DNA of 64,000 bases from Aneurinibacillus sp. Ricciae_BoGa-3. GTDB taxonomy: Bacteria; Bacillota; Bacilli; Aneurinibacillales; Aneurinibacillaceae. This document shows positions 54,946-63,647 of this stretch, one piece after another (the stretch's first letter is position 1; the number at the start of each line of letters is the position of its first letter). The notes under the pieces are model-generated. The model saw only the letters and a list, made by a program, of their open reading frames with translations, searched no databases and had not been told where the DNA came from. The DNA lies in NCBI RefSeq assembly GCF_028421645.1, contig NZ_CP116887.1, positions 622,001 through 686,000 of the forward strand. Reading direction: 5' to 3'. The position numbers were made by a program, and so were the translations under genes.

Positions 54946-55236
54946 ATGGCCAATCTTCGACAAGAGTTGAGTAAAAATGTAGGCAAATGGACACTAATCC
55001 ATACAAAGTCCGGTGCCTTCTATGGAAAGATTGAAAACGTAGGTAACAAGGGTGTTACAGTATTACTACCAAACTTTTATACGGTGACGGATCCTTCTGC
55101 TCAAATGGTTGATAAGAATGTAAATGTTAAAGCAAAAGATGTTCAAGGGGAAGAGTTCTTTAGAGGTCCTTTCAGGCGGTTCCGTCGTTTCAGGCGATTT
55201 CGTAGGTGGTTATTTCCATTCTTTTTCTTCATTTAA
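54946..55236 (+). CDS. Sm-like small protein with Arg/Phe-rich tail
   Basis: 96 residues (AAAGGAGG upstream). Residues 1-70 (KNVGKWTLIHTKSGAFYGKI then ENVGNKGVTVLLP) look like a small beta barrel of the YuzF/DUF2642-like spore-coat type. The C-terminus is a repeated RRFRRFRRFRRW stretch followed by the hydrophobic end LFPFFFFI. Such a cationic-aromatic tail would bind nucleic acid or acidic polymers or insert in membrane. No exact family. The neighbourhood suggests a spore role. Confidence 0.6.
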   Translation: MANLRQELSKNVGKWTLIHTKSGAFYGKIENVGNKGVTVLLPNFYTVTDPSAQMVDKNVNVKAKDVQGEEFFRGPFRRFRRFRRFRRWLFPFFFFI

Positions 55237-55452
55237 TAAATGCTGATTTTTCCATGGGGTATCGAGTATATACCCCAAAACACAGTCTTTTCAACACTTG
55301 TCCATAACAAAGATAAAAGGAAATCATAGTATATATGGAAACTACATTTTGAATAGCAGAAACCATTCGCTCCTTTTTTTGATACTCCAACACTTTCAAT
55401 TCCTCCATCGCATGAAGTGTAGTTCACTCCATTGAACATGGGAGGTGATAGT

Positions 55453-55530
55453 ATGTTCTTTACAAGCATTCGCTTCGTTCTTGTTATTTTCGTTCTGCTC
55501 GTGATTATTACTGAAGGTTGCGAAAACTAA
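55453..55530 (+). CDS. YjcZ-like tiny hydrophobic protein
   Basis: 25 residues, MFFTSIRFVLVIFVLLVIIT followed by EGCEN, with GGGAGGTGAT seven bases upstream. Same architecture as the tiny gene at 54359: short charged start, single membrane helix, Cys/Glu end. Confidence 0.6.
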   Translation: MFFTSIRFVLVIFVLLVIITEGCEN

Positions 55531-55605
55531 TGGGTATAACTGAGAATGCGTAAATCTCACAGATGCTATCTCTAAAACCTTCGCTCCCCCTCTCCCTCCT
55601 GAAGA

Positions 55606-55634
55606 AAAAGCCGCTCAGTTTGAGCGGCCTTTTA
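55606..55634 (+). terminator. Terminator
   Basis: GCCGCTCA/TGAGCGGC hairpin preceded by AAAA and followed by CTTTT. Confidence 0.8.
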
Positions 55635-55969
55635 CTTACCAAGTAAATCTGACAGAAGCTATTTGCGAAAAGCTCCCTCCTACTGGACAGGTCGTTCTGT
55701 TAGGTGCAATCTTTTGCTTTGCTTACTCAGCCTAAATCTACAACATGAACCGGGATACTTATATTCGTATGCATGATTATTCAGAATGAGGAGCTTATAT
55801 ATCAGCAATGAATAGAGGAAGTAAGTGGTATCATCATTATTAAGCTATCCTCCTTAGCTGAATACCAAAATCAACAAGTGACTTTAACAGAGCCTTTGAA
55901 ATGGCTATGTTATCGTTTATTGTTGATTTTTGACCAAAAGAAAAACCGGTCTTTTGATAAAAACGGTAA

Positions 55970-56022
55970 TTGCACTATCGATCCCCTTTAGCTTAGTAAA
56001 TTAAAAAAGCTGCCGAAGCAGC
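55970..56022 (-). terminator. Dispersed-repeat copy, terminator of the minus-strand gene
   Basis: TGCACTATCGATCCCCTTTA then GCTGC/GCAGC hairpin (56009-56022), T-rich on the minus strand, just after the stop of the gene at 56036-56218. 55640-55960 holds no supported gene. Confidence 0.7.
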
Positions 56023-56035
56023 ATTAAATGAGAAA

Positions 56036-56218
56036 TTAATACGGAGATGCCCCATGGTGCATTGCTTGATAATGGTGTGCAAGAAATTTATGATAAAATT
56101 CACATTCGGCATATTGGTGCCATAGCAACGGATTACTAGCACAAGCATTTTTCAATCGTTCACAACGATTCGCCATGACATATTGATGACCCGCAGCCTG
56201 AAGTAAATGGTCGTGCAA
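56036..56218 (-). CDS. His/Tyr-rich small protein, probably spore-associated
   Basis: 60 residues from TTG 56218, eight bases after AAAGGAG. Sequence HDHLLQAAGHQYVMANRCER, then LLWHQYAECEFYHKFLAHHY and QAMHHGASPY: ten or so His, five Tyr, two Cys. It shares the AAAGGAGTGTTT leader with the gene at 53251-53514. No family recognised; His clusters suggest metal binding (inference). Confidence 0.55.
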   Translation of the reverse strand: MHDHLLQAAGHQYVMANRCERLKNACASNPLLWHQYAECEFYHKFLAHHYQAMHHGASPY

Positions 56219-56452
56219 AATAAACACTCCTTTATATTGGGTTTAAACTCTTAACTAAGCAATTTTACACTATGATAAAAGCCGTGTATTGGTGTGCACA
56301 ACACATGCCCAAGTCTTCACTAGTAAAACTTTGCAGCAATAACAAAAATTCTTGCGAAAAAAGCTTAATTTTATAACGCCTGTTTGAGCAGAGGTTAATT
56401 TCGCGAAATGAAAGTAAGTATTGGTTATTCAACTGGAGTTAGTATAGTTTCA

Positions 56453-57678
56453 TGGACACCTCTTAGTTAAGTCCTTAGAATAATAATTGAGAGGATGTGT
56501 CCGACATGAAACAAAAGAATCCAGCCAAAAAGTATAATGATGATTTTAAGAAGACCATCGTAGATCTCTATCATGCTGGTAACTCGGCAAAGGAATTAAG
56601 CAGCGAATATGGCGTATCTGAAGTGACGATTTATAAATGGGTCAAAGAATTGACTCCAATCGGAACAGGGGAAGAATCCCTCACTCCAAAGGAGGTGGCG
56701 GCCATCCAAAAGGAAAACCTTCGGTTAAAACAGGAACTTGAAATTTTAAAAAAAGGCTATGGCCATATTCGCGAAAAAGTAGAGGATTCAGAGCTTACCA
56801 ATTTTATTGATGAATACAAAGAACAGTATCCGATCCAAGCGATGTGTGTAGTGCTGCAGATTCCCAGAAGCACTTATTATCAATCGCTACACAAAACAGA
56901 ATCCTCTCGTGAGAGGGAAAATAAACAGCTAACAAAGAAAATCCGACAAATCCACTTGGACAGTAAGGAACGGTATGGTGCTCCCAAAATTCATCATGTA
57001 TTAATGCAGAATGGTTTTAAACTGAGCCTCAAGCGTGTTCAACGATTAATGAAACAGGCTAACATTCGCTCCATTACCAAAAAGAAATACCGGCCTTATC
57101 CTTCAAAACAAAAGGTAGTACAGTTAGATAATCTTCTTAAAAGAGATTTTTCTACTACAACAATCAATGAGAAATGGGTAGCCGATATAACGTACATCCA
57201 TACTCTCAGGGATGGGTGGTGTTATTTAGCATCCGTTTTAGACTTACATTCAAAGAAAATTGTAGGATATTCTTTTTCCCGTTCTATGACGACTCAATTG
57301 GTCTTACAAGCATTTACAAACGCTTATGATGCCCAGAAGCCCGCTAAGGGCTTAGTTCTTCACTCTGATTTATGCTCCCAATATACAAGTGATCAGTTCA
57401 TGAACTTCGTTCATTCCCTTGGGATCGTGCAATCCTTTAGTCAAAAGGGATGCCCTTATGATAATGCCTGTATCGAATCTTTCCATGCTATTTTGAAGAA
57501 GGAAGAAGTAAATCATATCCAATACATAGACTATTCTTCTGCTAAACTTGCCATGTTTCAATTCATTGAAAGCTGGTATAACCGAAAAAGAATACACAGC
57601 AGCTTGGGGTACAAAACCCCACAAGCCATTGAAGATCAAATCAAACGATCAGCATAAAACTTAACTTTTTTGTGTCCA
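56453..57678 (+). mobile_element. IS3-family (IS150-type) insertion sequence
   Basis: Left end TGGACAC (56453) with AGTTAAGT eight bases further, right end AGTTAAGT-type inverted copy with GTGTCCA (57672-57678). Length about 1226 bp. One uninterrupted transposase frame. No obvious 3-4 bp target duplication is visible in the flanks. Confidence 0.85.
56506..57657 (+). CDS. IS3-family transposase, OrfA and OrfB in one frame
   Basis: 383 residues from ATG 56506 (GAGAGGA upstream). The HTH_23/LexA-like OrfA part (YNDDFKKTIVDLYHAGNSAK) is joined through ENLRLKQELEILKK directly to OrfB GYGHIREKV. At the join the DNA has TTAAAAAAAGG: this is where IS150-type elements use a programmed -1 shift, and one extra base here fuses the frames. 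The rve integrase core has DDE residues in WVADITYIHT, VLHSDLCSQYTS and NACIESFHAILKKE. Probably active or recently so. Confidence 0.9.
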   Translation: MKQKNPAKKYNDDFKKTIVDLYHAGNSAKELSSEYGVSEVTIYKWVKELTPIGTGEESLTPKEVAAIQKENLRLKQELEILKKGYGHIREKVEDSELTNFIDEYKEQYPIQAMCVVLQIPRSTYYQSLHKTESSRERENKQLTKKIRQIHLDSKERYGAPKIHHVLMQNGFKLSLKRVQRLMKQANIRSITKKKYRPYPSKQKVVQLDNLLKRDFSTTTINEKWVADITYIHTLRDGWCYLASVLDLHSKKIVGYSFSRSMTTQLVLQAFTNAYDAQKPAKGLVLHSDLCSQYTSDQFMNFVHSLGIVQSFSQKGCPYDNACIESFHAILKKEEVNHIQYIDYSSAKLAMFQFIESWYNRKRIHSSLGYKTPQAIEDQIKRSA

Positions 57679-57705
57679 AAATATTGACTCAAGTCCAATA
57701 TTTCT

Positions 57706-57933
57706 TTGTCGGTGACATTACTACAAAAATTACTATTATTATCAGTAAGCTTATGCTTATTTGTTGGCATAGAATATCTTGGTGATTTATTTAATATATA
57801 TCACCATGTTCATTGGAAAGTATGGTGGTCTGTTATGGAATGGACCGTTATTTTGCTTTTTGTTTATATAAACTGGATTTGGTTTAGAAAAATTCTGAGA
57901 AAGGAGTTGAATGTTGATCGTGCCCCTTCTTAA
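57706..57933 (+). CDS. Small membrane protein of the 57.7-59.9 kb cassette
   Basis: 75 residues from TTG 57706 or GTG 57712, no clear ribosome site; the IS3 right end is only 27 bases upstream, so the original leader is gone. Two hydrophobic helices (LLLLSVSLCLFVGIEYLGDL and WSVMEWTVILLFVYINWIWF) with a basic end. The stop lies just before the next gene, with AAGGAG for that gene inside its last codons. Unknown family. Confidence 0.5.
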   Translation: MSVTLLQKLLLLSVSLCLFVGIEYLGDLFNIYHHVHWKVWWSVMEWTVILLFVYINWIWFRKILRKELNVDRAPS

Positions 57934-57938
57934 GTATA

Positions 57939-58457
57939 TTGATAAGATATTACCTTTCCCTCTACACTTCGACAAGAAACGAATGGTTTATACTCATAAA
58001 CCTTTTGGGCTTTTTATGGGTAATTTTCCTTCCTAAAAGATTCCCGAAAGCCATTACAATATTGATAATATTATTCGGAATGAGCATTGCCAAAATCATC
58101 GATCATGCGATTGCAGTACCTCCCTTGGATTTATATGATATTAACGATCAGCCAAAGTATGAATTTTTTGCTGATGTTGGTTATTTAATGTACACGCCAT
58201 ACGCTTATCTTGCGGTCTATTTATTTGATAAATTTAAACCAAAAGGGTTACAAATTACTTTGTACATATTTCTTATGGCTGTTGCTGGAGTTTTATTCGA
58301 ACGGCTAGCAGTTTATTTTCATGTTTTCACATATAAGGGTTGGACAACGCTTTACTCCTTCCCTGTGTATTTAGGCGTTGCGACTTTACATCTAATATTT
58401 TCCACTTTCTTGGTGAATTACTTTAAAGATTTAACAACAAATAGACAGGATTCATAA
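57939..58457 (+). CDS. CBO0543-like integral membrane protein
   Basis: 172 codons in frame from TTG 57939. About five helices; TSTRNEWFILINLLGFLWVI then IAKIIDHAIAVPPLDLYDIN and FERLAVYFHVFTYKGWTTLY match the CBO0543 family of Firmicutes membrane proteins of unknown role. The good ribosome site AAGGAG (57901) leads to ATG 57911 in a different frame (LIVPLLKYIDKILPFPLHF), so a frameshift near 57940-57980 or re-initiation is possible. Part of the cassette. Confidence 0.5.
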   Translation: MIRYYLSLYTSTRNEWFILINLLGFLWVIFLPKRFPKAITILIILFGMSIAKIIDHAIAVPPLDLYDINDQPKYEFFADVGYLMYTPYAYLAVYLFDKFKPKGLQITLYIFLMAVAGVLFERLAVYFHVFTYKGWTTLYSFPVYLGVATLHLIFSTFLVNYFKDLTTNRQDS

Positions 58458-58490
58458 AAGACTAGGTAGTTCAGTTTCCTTTACCGAAAG

Positions 58491-58545
58491 CAAAAAAAGC
58501 TGCCGAAGCATCCTTATTAAGCAATCGGTATCCCATTAGTTAAAT
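58491..58545. repeat. Degenerate copy of the dispersed GCTGC/GATCCC repeat
   Basis: AAAAAAAGCTGCCGAAGCATCC then GGTATCCCATTAGTTAAATT: same order as the copies at 53061 and 55970 but with the hairpin damaged. First 20 bases of the hairpin start at 58493. Confidence 0.55.
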
Positions 58546-58671
58546 TAGTTGGCAAATACTTCAATTCATCTTATCAGCAACTGATAAGCAATTTTATTTT
58601 AATCATTTTGCCATTTTAGGAATAGACAATGGAAATATTACAGATAGTAACATTTAAAAACCGAGGTCTTA

Positions 58672-59457
58672 ATGAAAAATTACTCTAATGATAATACTGC
58701 CAGAAGATATATTGCACACATAAGTCAATTGGGTACAACACAAGTGCATTTACGAAACCCTTACATTATTGCGTGGTGGTCAATGGCATACCCAGGTTTC
58801 GGACATCTTTTATTGTCGAAATATTTAAGAGGTATGGCACTATTTCTTTGGGAAATGGTGATCAATTTGAATGCTCACATCAATTTATCCATTGCTTATT
58901 CTTTCATAGGTGAATTTGATAAAGCAAAAGAAGTTTTAGATACTCGATGGCTCATGTTATATCTTCCCACATATTTCTTTGGCATCTGGGATAGTTATCG
59001 AACCACTGTGGATATGAATAAAATTACACTTTTAGCACAGAGAGAGAACCACCGTTTCAACTCATTTATTGTTGGAGCTTTAGAAATCAATTACTTAGAC
59101 AAGCGAAAACCAATTATGGCACTTTTGTGGTCATTTATTATGCCTGGGATGGGACAACTGTATATCCACCGAATTATAGCTGCTTTTTTTGTCCTTATTT
59201 GGATGATTATTATCAGTTATTTTTCACATTTTGTAGAAGGTATGAACTACATTTTTATGGGTGAGCTTCAAAAAGCGACACAGGTCTTCGATAAGGAGTG
59301 GCTTTTATTTTTGCCTTCGATTTACGGCTTTGCGGCGTATGATTCTTACGTGAATACCGTTGAAAATAATAAACTTTATATAAGAGAACAACGAATTTAT
59401 CTTAAAAGGGTTTACCAACATCCTCAATTCAAAGTCAAAATGAATCGGTGGTCATGA
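58672..59457 (+). CDS. Multi-TM protein with two homologous halves (TM2-like)
   Basis: 261 residues, ATG 58672. Half 1 (about 25-118: WWSMAYPGFGHLLLSKYLRG, FIGEFDKAKEVLDTRW, DSYRTTVDMNK) and half 2 (about 142-236: LWSFIMPGMGQLYIHRIIAA, FMGELQKATQVFDKEW, DSYVNTVENNK) align throughout. Each half has the PG-G-L motif of TM2-type domains, three helices, and an amphipathic GE-KA-D-W loop. The role is unknown; such duplications often give pseudo-symmetric channels or scaffolds. It overlaps closely with the next gene (3-base gap). Confidence 0.6.
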   Translation: MKNYSNDNTARRYIAHISQLGTTQVHLRNPYIIAWWSMAYPGFGHLLLSKYLRGMALFLWEMVINLNAHINLSIAYSFIGEFDKAKEVLDTRWLMLYLPTYFFGIWDSYRTTVDMNKITLLAQRENHRFNSFIVGALEINYLDKRKPIMALLWSFIMPGMGQLYIHRIIAAFFVLIWMIIISYFSHFVEGMNYIFMGELQKATQVFDKEWLLFLPSIYGFAAYDSYVNTVENNKLYIREQRIYLKRVYQHPQFKVKMNRWS

Positions 59458-59460
59458 TAT

Positions 59461-59928
59461 ATGCAAGTCTTTTCTTTATTTGAACATTCACCCTCCATTG
59501 AGTTAGTCATCTCTAAATTAGAACAAGATGGTGTGGATAAGGAAAAAATTTTTGTTGTTCCCATTGATGAATCGGATGAAAGTGTAAAGGTCTTCGATTC
59601 CATCCATGATTCTGATGGTTTTTCTTTCTTTGACAAGGCAATGGCATTAGCAACTGCCTTTGGTGTTGTGGGAACAAGTGTGGGATTTAAATTGCAATGG
59701 GGACCTATTGTTTGGGGGATAATTACCGCCTTATTTGGTTTTTTATTGGGTTTTTTTTGGGACATGCTTATCATTAAATTTACTAAAAACGGAAATAGAC
59801 CTGAAAGAAAAATACTTCCTTTGATTATTCTAATTGTAGAATGCGAAAAAGCACAAGTAAAACAAATCGAAACAATAGTAAAGGAGAACAAAGCAATCGG
59901 ATTTAGCACTCCTTTGATTAAAAATTAA
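59461..59928 (+). CDS. Membrane protein with N-terminal alpha/beta domain
   Basis: 155 residues, ATG 59461, immediately after the previous gene. Residues 1-50 (MQVFSLFEHSPSIELVISKL then DKEKIFVVPIDES) resemble the small alpha/beta GSP17M/YflT-type domain, followed by two glycine-rich helices (LATAFGVVGTSVGF, IVWGIITALFGFLLGFFWDM) and a C-terminal alpha/beta segment. Stop at 59928, then IS110 debris starts within 10 bases. Last gene of the cassette. Confidence 0.55.
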   Translation: MQVFSLFEHSPSIELVISKLEQDGVDKEKIFVVPIDESDESVKVFDSIHDSDGFSFFDKAMALATAFGVVGTSVGFKLQWGPIVWGIITALFGFLLGFFWDMLIIKFTKNGNRPERKILPLIILIVECEKAQVKQIETIVKENKAIGFSTPLIKN

Positions 59929-59936
59929 GATAGTTA

Positions 59937-60994
59937 TTGAGCTATCCTGCCCAACAACCTTCGGTTGTTTTGGAGTCTACAGGTCACTATCATATTCCAA
60001 TTATTGAGTTCTTAGAGGACCATAATTACGTGTATATTCTTGTAAATCCTATCCTTGCTTATCAAGTAAAGAAATCATCGAGTTTACGGAAAGTCAAAAC
60101 CGATGCAGCGGATGCATATCATTTATGTGAGCTCTACTACAAAGAGGAGTTTGAACCCTATAAGAAACGGGGTGAAAAGTTTTTAAATCTCCGTATTCTG
60201 ACTAGGCAACACGAATCGTTAACAGGCCTATTTATTCAGGCGAAATTGCAGTTTCAAGCCATCTTAGATCAAGTTTTTCCTGAATATAGAGGCGTATTCG
60301 GAGATCTGTATTCCAAGGTTTCTTTGTATATCCTGTTGGAATTCCCTACTGCAAATACTGTTTTAAGCACGAACAAAACGAAATTAAAAGAACGGATCTC
60401 TGTTTTATGTAAGGGAAGATCCGAGGACTGGGCAAAAGAAAAAACGCAACATCTAATATCCGCGGCTACTTGTAACCCATTTGGCAAGCACGATATGAAA
60501 GTCATTTAATCTGTTTAGATATGTATGCCAACATGCTTCTTCAATACAAAGAGCATCTATCGAAGCTAGATAAACAGATAGATGCCCTTGCCAAAGAAAT
60601 TGAAGAATATGAGATTATCCTATCTATCCCAGGCATTGGAGAAAAAATCGCGGCCACGATTTTTTCTGAAATTGGTGAGATAGATCGGTTTAACCACCCT
60701 AAAAAATTGGTTGCCTTCTCTGGTATTGATCCACGCGTTCACTCGTCCGGAAAGTTTACTGCGACAATCAACCGCATCACAAAAAGAGGGTCAAGTAGAC
60801 TACGACACAACTTGTATATGGCGGTTCTGTGTGGAATCAAAGGCTCACGTAATAAAAAACTCAAAGAGTTCTATGACAGCAAACGACAAGAAGGAAAACC
60901 ATTTAAAGTTACCATTATTGCTTGTGCCAACAAGCTGCTTCACTGGATTTATGCCCTTTTGAAACGTAAGGAATCATTCATCGATCTCTGCTAA
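59937..60994 (+). mobile_element. Second decayed IS110-family transposase
   Basis: N-terminus missing: homology begins PSVVLESTGHYHIPIIEFLE, then VKTDAADAYHLCELYY (DEDD half), a one-base frameshift near 60494 (continuing YESHLICLDMYANMLLQY), and the Tnp_20 half IILSIPGIGEKIAATIFSEI, AFSGIDPRVHSSGKF to 60994. The 5' end, including any left-end bridge RNA, is deleted at the junction with the membrane cassette. Confidence 0.88.
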
Positions 60995-61138
60995 ATAACT
61001 TAATAATGTTAATTGAAGATAAACCTTCCATTCATTGTTGGAGGGTTATTCAGCATGTGTATTTTTAGTATACCAGTTAATATTTCAGTTTTAATAGAAA
61101 AATGTTGACATCCTATTAGCTGGTTTAGTTCAACAAAG

Positions 61139-61174
61139 AAAACCGGCTGCCGAAAGGTCAGCCGGTTTTTTGAT
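61139..61174. terminator. Terminator of the dispersed repeat type
   Basis: AAAACCGGCTG/CAGCCGGTTTT with a nine-base loop, preceded by TTAGTTCAACAAAG as in the other copies. Confidence 0.85.
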
Positions 61175-61284
61175 GGTTACCATTGTATCTAGTAATCTAA
61201 AAGTGGGCCACCGTAGTCACCGAAAATTCCCCCATTATATAATTAAACCCTACAGATATTATTTCATAATGTGGGGAGCCTGGA

Positions 61285-62877
61285 GTGTTGATTACGTTGA
61301 GAAAGAAACAGGAAGTCTTACTGATGTACTTAAGGGAGGCAAAGTCGCAAAGGGAGATTGCAAGAGAGACAGGGATTGACCGCAAGACGGTAAGCAAATA
61401 TATAAAAGAATATGAGAATAAAAAGATTGAAGTGGAACAATGTGGTGATTCTGTACATACAGGAGAATTGATCCAGGAACTTGTGGAGGCCCCAAAGTAT
61501 AAGGTGGGCATTCGTCAAAAGCGAGTGATGACGAAGGAAATAGAACAAAAGATAATACGATACCTTGAAGAAAATGAACAAAAGCGGAAGAAAGGGCTGC
61601 GAAAACAACTAAAAAAACCTATTGATATTTTTGAAGCGCTAGAGGCAGAAGATATCGGAGTCATTTACAGTACCGTCCTTCGGACCATCAGGCAGCTGGA
61701 GAAAAAAACAAAGGAAGCATTTATAAAAGGCACTTATCTACCCGGTGATATATGTGAATTCGACTGGGGCGAAGTGAAGGTCAAAATAGCGGGAAAATGG
61801 CGTAAGCTGCAGATGGCTGTTTTCACTTCGGCTTTTGGAAATTATCGCATGGCCTACCTGTTCATGACCCAGAAGATGGAGTGTTTCCAGGAAGCACATG
61901 CCCTCTTCTTCCAGAACACCGGCGGTGTTTACCAAACCATGGTCTACGACAATATGAGAGTCGCCGTCAAACGGTTTGTCGGAACTGAAAAGGAACCTAC
62001 CGATGGGCTAATGAAGCTATCCCTGTATTATGGATTCAGACATCGCTTTTGTAATGTAAGGAAAGGAAATGAAAAAGGACACGTTGAGCGGAGCGTTGAG
62101 GTCGTTCGAAGAAAGGCGTTTGCTTTTCAGGATAGCTTTGCATCTTTGGAAGAAGCAAATGAATACTTAATGAAAGTCTGTGAGCGGCGAAACCGAAAAT
62201 CCCAGCCATCCCAACAAAACCATACTGCCGAAGAGTGTCTGGAAATCGAGCAAGATGAATTCCTCCCCCTTCCCCCTCCATTCGATGCCGCACGAATCCA
62301 AAACGTGCGTGTCGACAAGTATTCGACGGTAGTAATTGATCAAAGCCATTATTCGGTCCCCGATCATTTGGTTGGCGAAATTGTAAAGGTGAAAGCCTAC
62401 TCAAACCGGATTATTTTTTTCCACGAAGAAAAAAGAATAGCTGAGCATCTTCGCCTGACAGGATGCCATGAATGGAGTGTGCACTTGGAGCATTATCTTG
62501 AAACACTAAAGAAAAAGCCTGGTGCATTAGCTGGTAGCACAGCATTACAACAGGCAGACAAAAAGATAAAATCAATTTATACGACTTATTATAGCAGTCG
62601 GGAGAAGGAATTTATAGAGTTGATGCAGTTTTTGAAGGAAGAATCAAGCATAGCCGAGATTGAACAGAGCATCACGAAACTCAAAAAGATCAATGCAAGC
62701 CATGTGACGACGGATAAGATAAAGATTCTTTGTGCCAAAAACAGAGAGATAAAGCCTCTTGACTCTGCCCTTTCAAAGGAAACAAAGGACATCAGTGAAC
62801 AATCGAAAGCACATTTGAAAATGTACGATGCCCTGTTCAAGACGGAAGAAGTAGGGAACAAGGAGGCCATCGCATGA
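61285..62877 (+). CDS. istA: IS21 transposase IstA
   Basis: 530 residues from GTG 61285 (GGGGAGCC upstream). N-terminal HTH (SQREIARETGIDRKTVSKYI), rve-type integrase core with DDE residues in CEFDWGEVKV, TMVYDNMRVAV and NEKGHVERSVEV, then the Mu-transposase-like C-terminal beta domain. Full length with no stops. It overlaps istB by four bases (ATGA), implying translational coupling. Confidence 0.93.
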   Translation: MLITLRKKQEVLLMYLREAKSQREIARETGIDRKTVSKYIKEYENKKIEVEQCGDSVHTGELIQELVEAPKYKVGIRQKRVMTKEIEQKIIRYLEENEQKRKKGLRKQLKKPIDIFEALEAEDIGVIYSTVLRTIRQLEKKTKEAFIKGTYLPGDICEFDWGEVKVKIAGKWRKLQMAVFTSAFGNYRMAYLFMTQKMECFQEAHALFFQNTGGVYQTMVYDNMRVAVKRFVGTEKEPTDGLMKLSLYYGFRHRFCNVRKGNEKGHVERSVEVVRRKAFAFQDSFASLEEANEYLMKVCERRNRKSQPSQQNHTAEECLEIEQDEFLPLPPPFDAARIQNVRVDKYSTVVIDQSHYSVPDHLVGEIVKVKAYSNRIIFFHEEKRIAEHLRLTGCHEWSVHLEHYLETLKKKPGALAGSTALQQADKKIKSIYTTYYSSREKEFIELMQFLKEESSIAEIEQSITKLKKINASHVTTDKIKILCAKNREIKPLDSALSKETKDISEQSKAHLKMYDALFKTEEVGNKEAIA

Positions 62878-63647
62878 GCAAACAGAAGGAATGGGCGGAA
62901 GAAATCTTCAATTACAGCAAGGATCTTAGGCTCCCCATCGTCCGCCAGTGCTTCCAGGAACTGATCAAAGAGGCGAATCAAAAGGATGCGAGCTATGAGG
63001 AATTCCTGGCAGCCTTATTGCAAAAAGAGTGGGACTCCCGACAGGATTCCGCGCAATACAACAGGATCCGGAGGGCTGAGTTCCCTTATAAGAAGCATTT
63101 GGAGGATCTATCGGTGTATGATTTGCCGGAAGATGCCCAAAAGAAATACAAGCGTTTGAAGACCCTTGAATTCATCAAGGAAGGCAGGAACCTCATCCTA
63201 GCCGGAAACCCCGGAACCGGAAAGACACATATGGCAATAGGCTTAGGGATGAAGGCGTGTGTAGAGGGTTATAAGGTTTGGTTCACGACCGTCCCACTAT
63301 TGATCAACCAAATCAAGGAGTGCCGGTCCGAGAGGACCCTTCGGGCTTTCCAGAAACGCTTTGAGAAATACGACTTGGTCATCGCTGACGAGATGGGATA
63401 TATCTCCTTCGACAAGGAAGGGGCGGAATTATTGTTCACGCACCTCTCTCTCCGTGCGGGGCAGAAATCCACCATCATCACAACAAACCTATCATTTGAG
63501 AGATGGGAGGAAATATTCCAGGATCCCGTGATGACGGCAGCCATGATTGACCGGCTTACCCACCAGGCTTATCTTGTCAATATGAACGGGAATTCCTATC
63601 GAATGAAACAAACCAAGGAATGGCTGGAAAAGCAGCAACTGGTGTAG
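62874..63647 (+). CDS. istB: IS21 helper ATPase IstB
   Basis: 257 residues, ATG 62874 overlapping the istA stop. AAA+ DnaC-like ATPase: Walker A LAGNPGTGKTHMAIG (about 110), Walker B LVIADEMGYISFD, sensor I TIITTNLSFERW, and an arginine at MIDRLTHQAY. It selects target DNA and stimulates IstA. Intact, so the element may be mobile. Confidence 0.93.
   Translation: MSKQKEWAEEIFNYSKDLRLPIVRQCFQELIKEANQKDASYEEFLAALLQKEWDSRQDSAQYNRIRRAEFPYKKHLEDLSVYDLPEDAQKKYKRLKTLEFIKEGRNLILAGNPGTGKTHMAIGLGMKACVEGYKVWFTTVPLLINQIKECRSERTLRAFQKRFEKYDLVIADEMGYISFDKEGAELLFTHLSLRAGQKSTIITTNLSFERWEEIFQDPVMTAAMIDRLTHQAYLVNMNGNSYRMKQTKEWLEKQQLV

Noticed and set aside
55640..55735. Frame ending TGQVVLLGAIFCFAYSA
   Set aside because: Looks like a transmembrane tail but has no start, no ribosome site and no upstream homology; likely chance.
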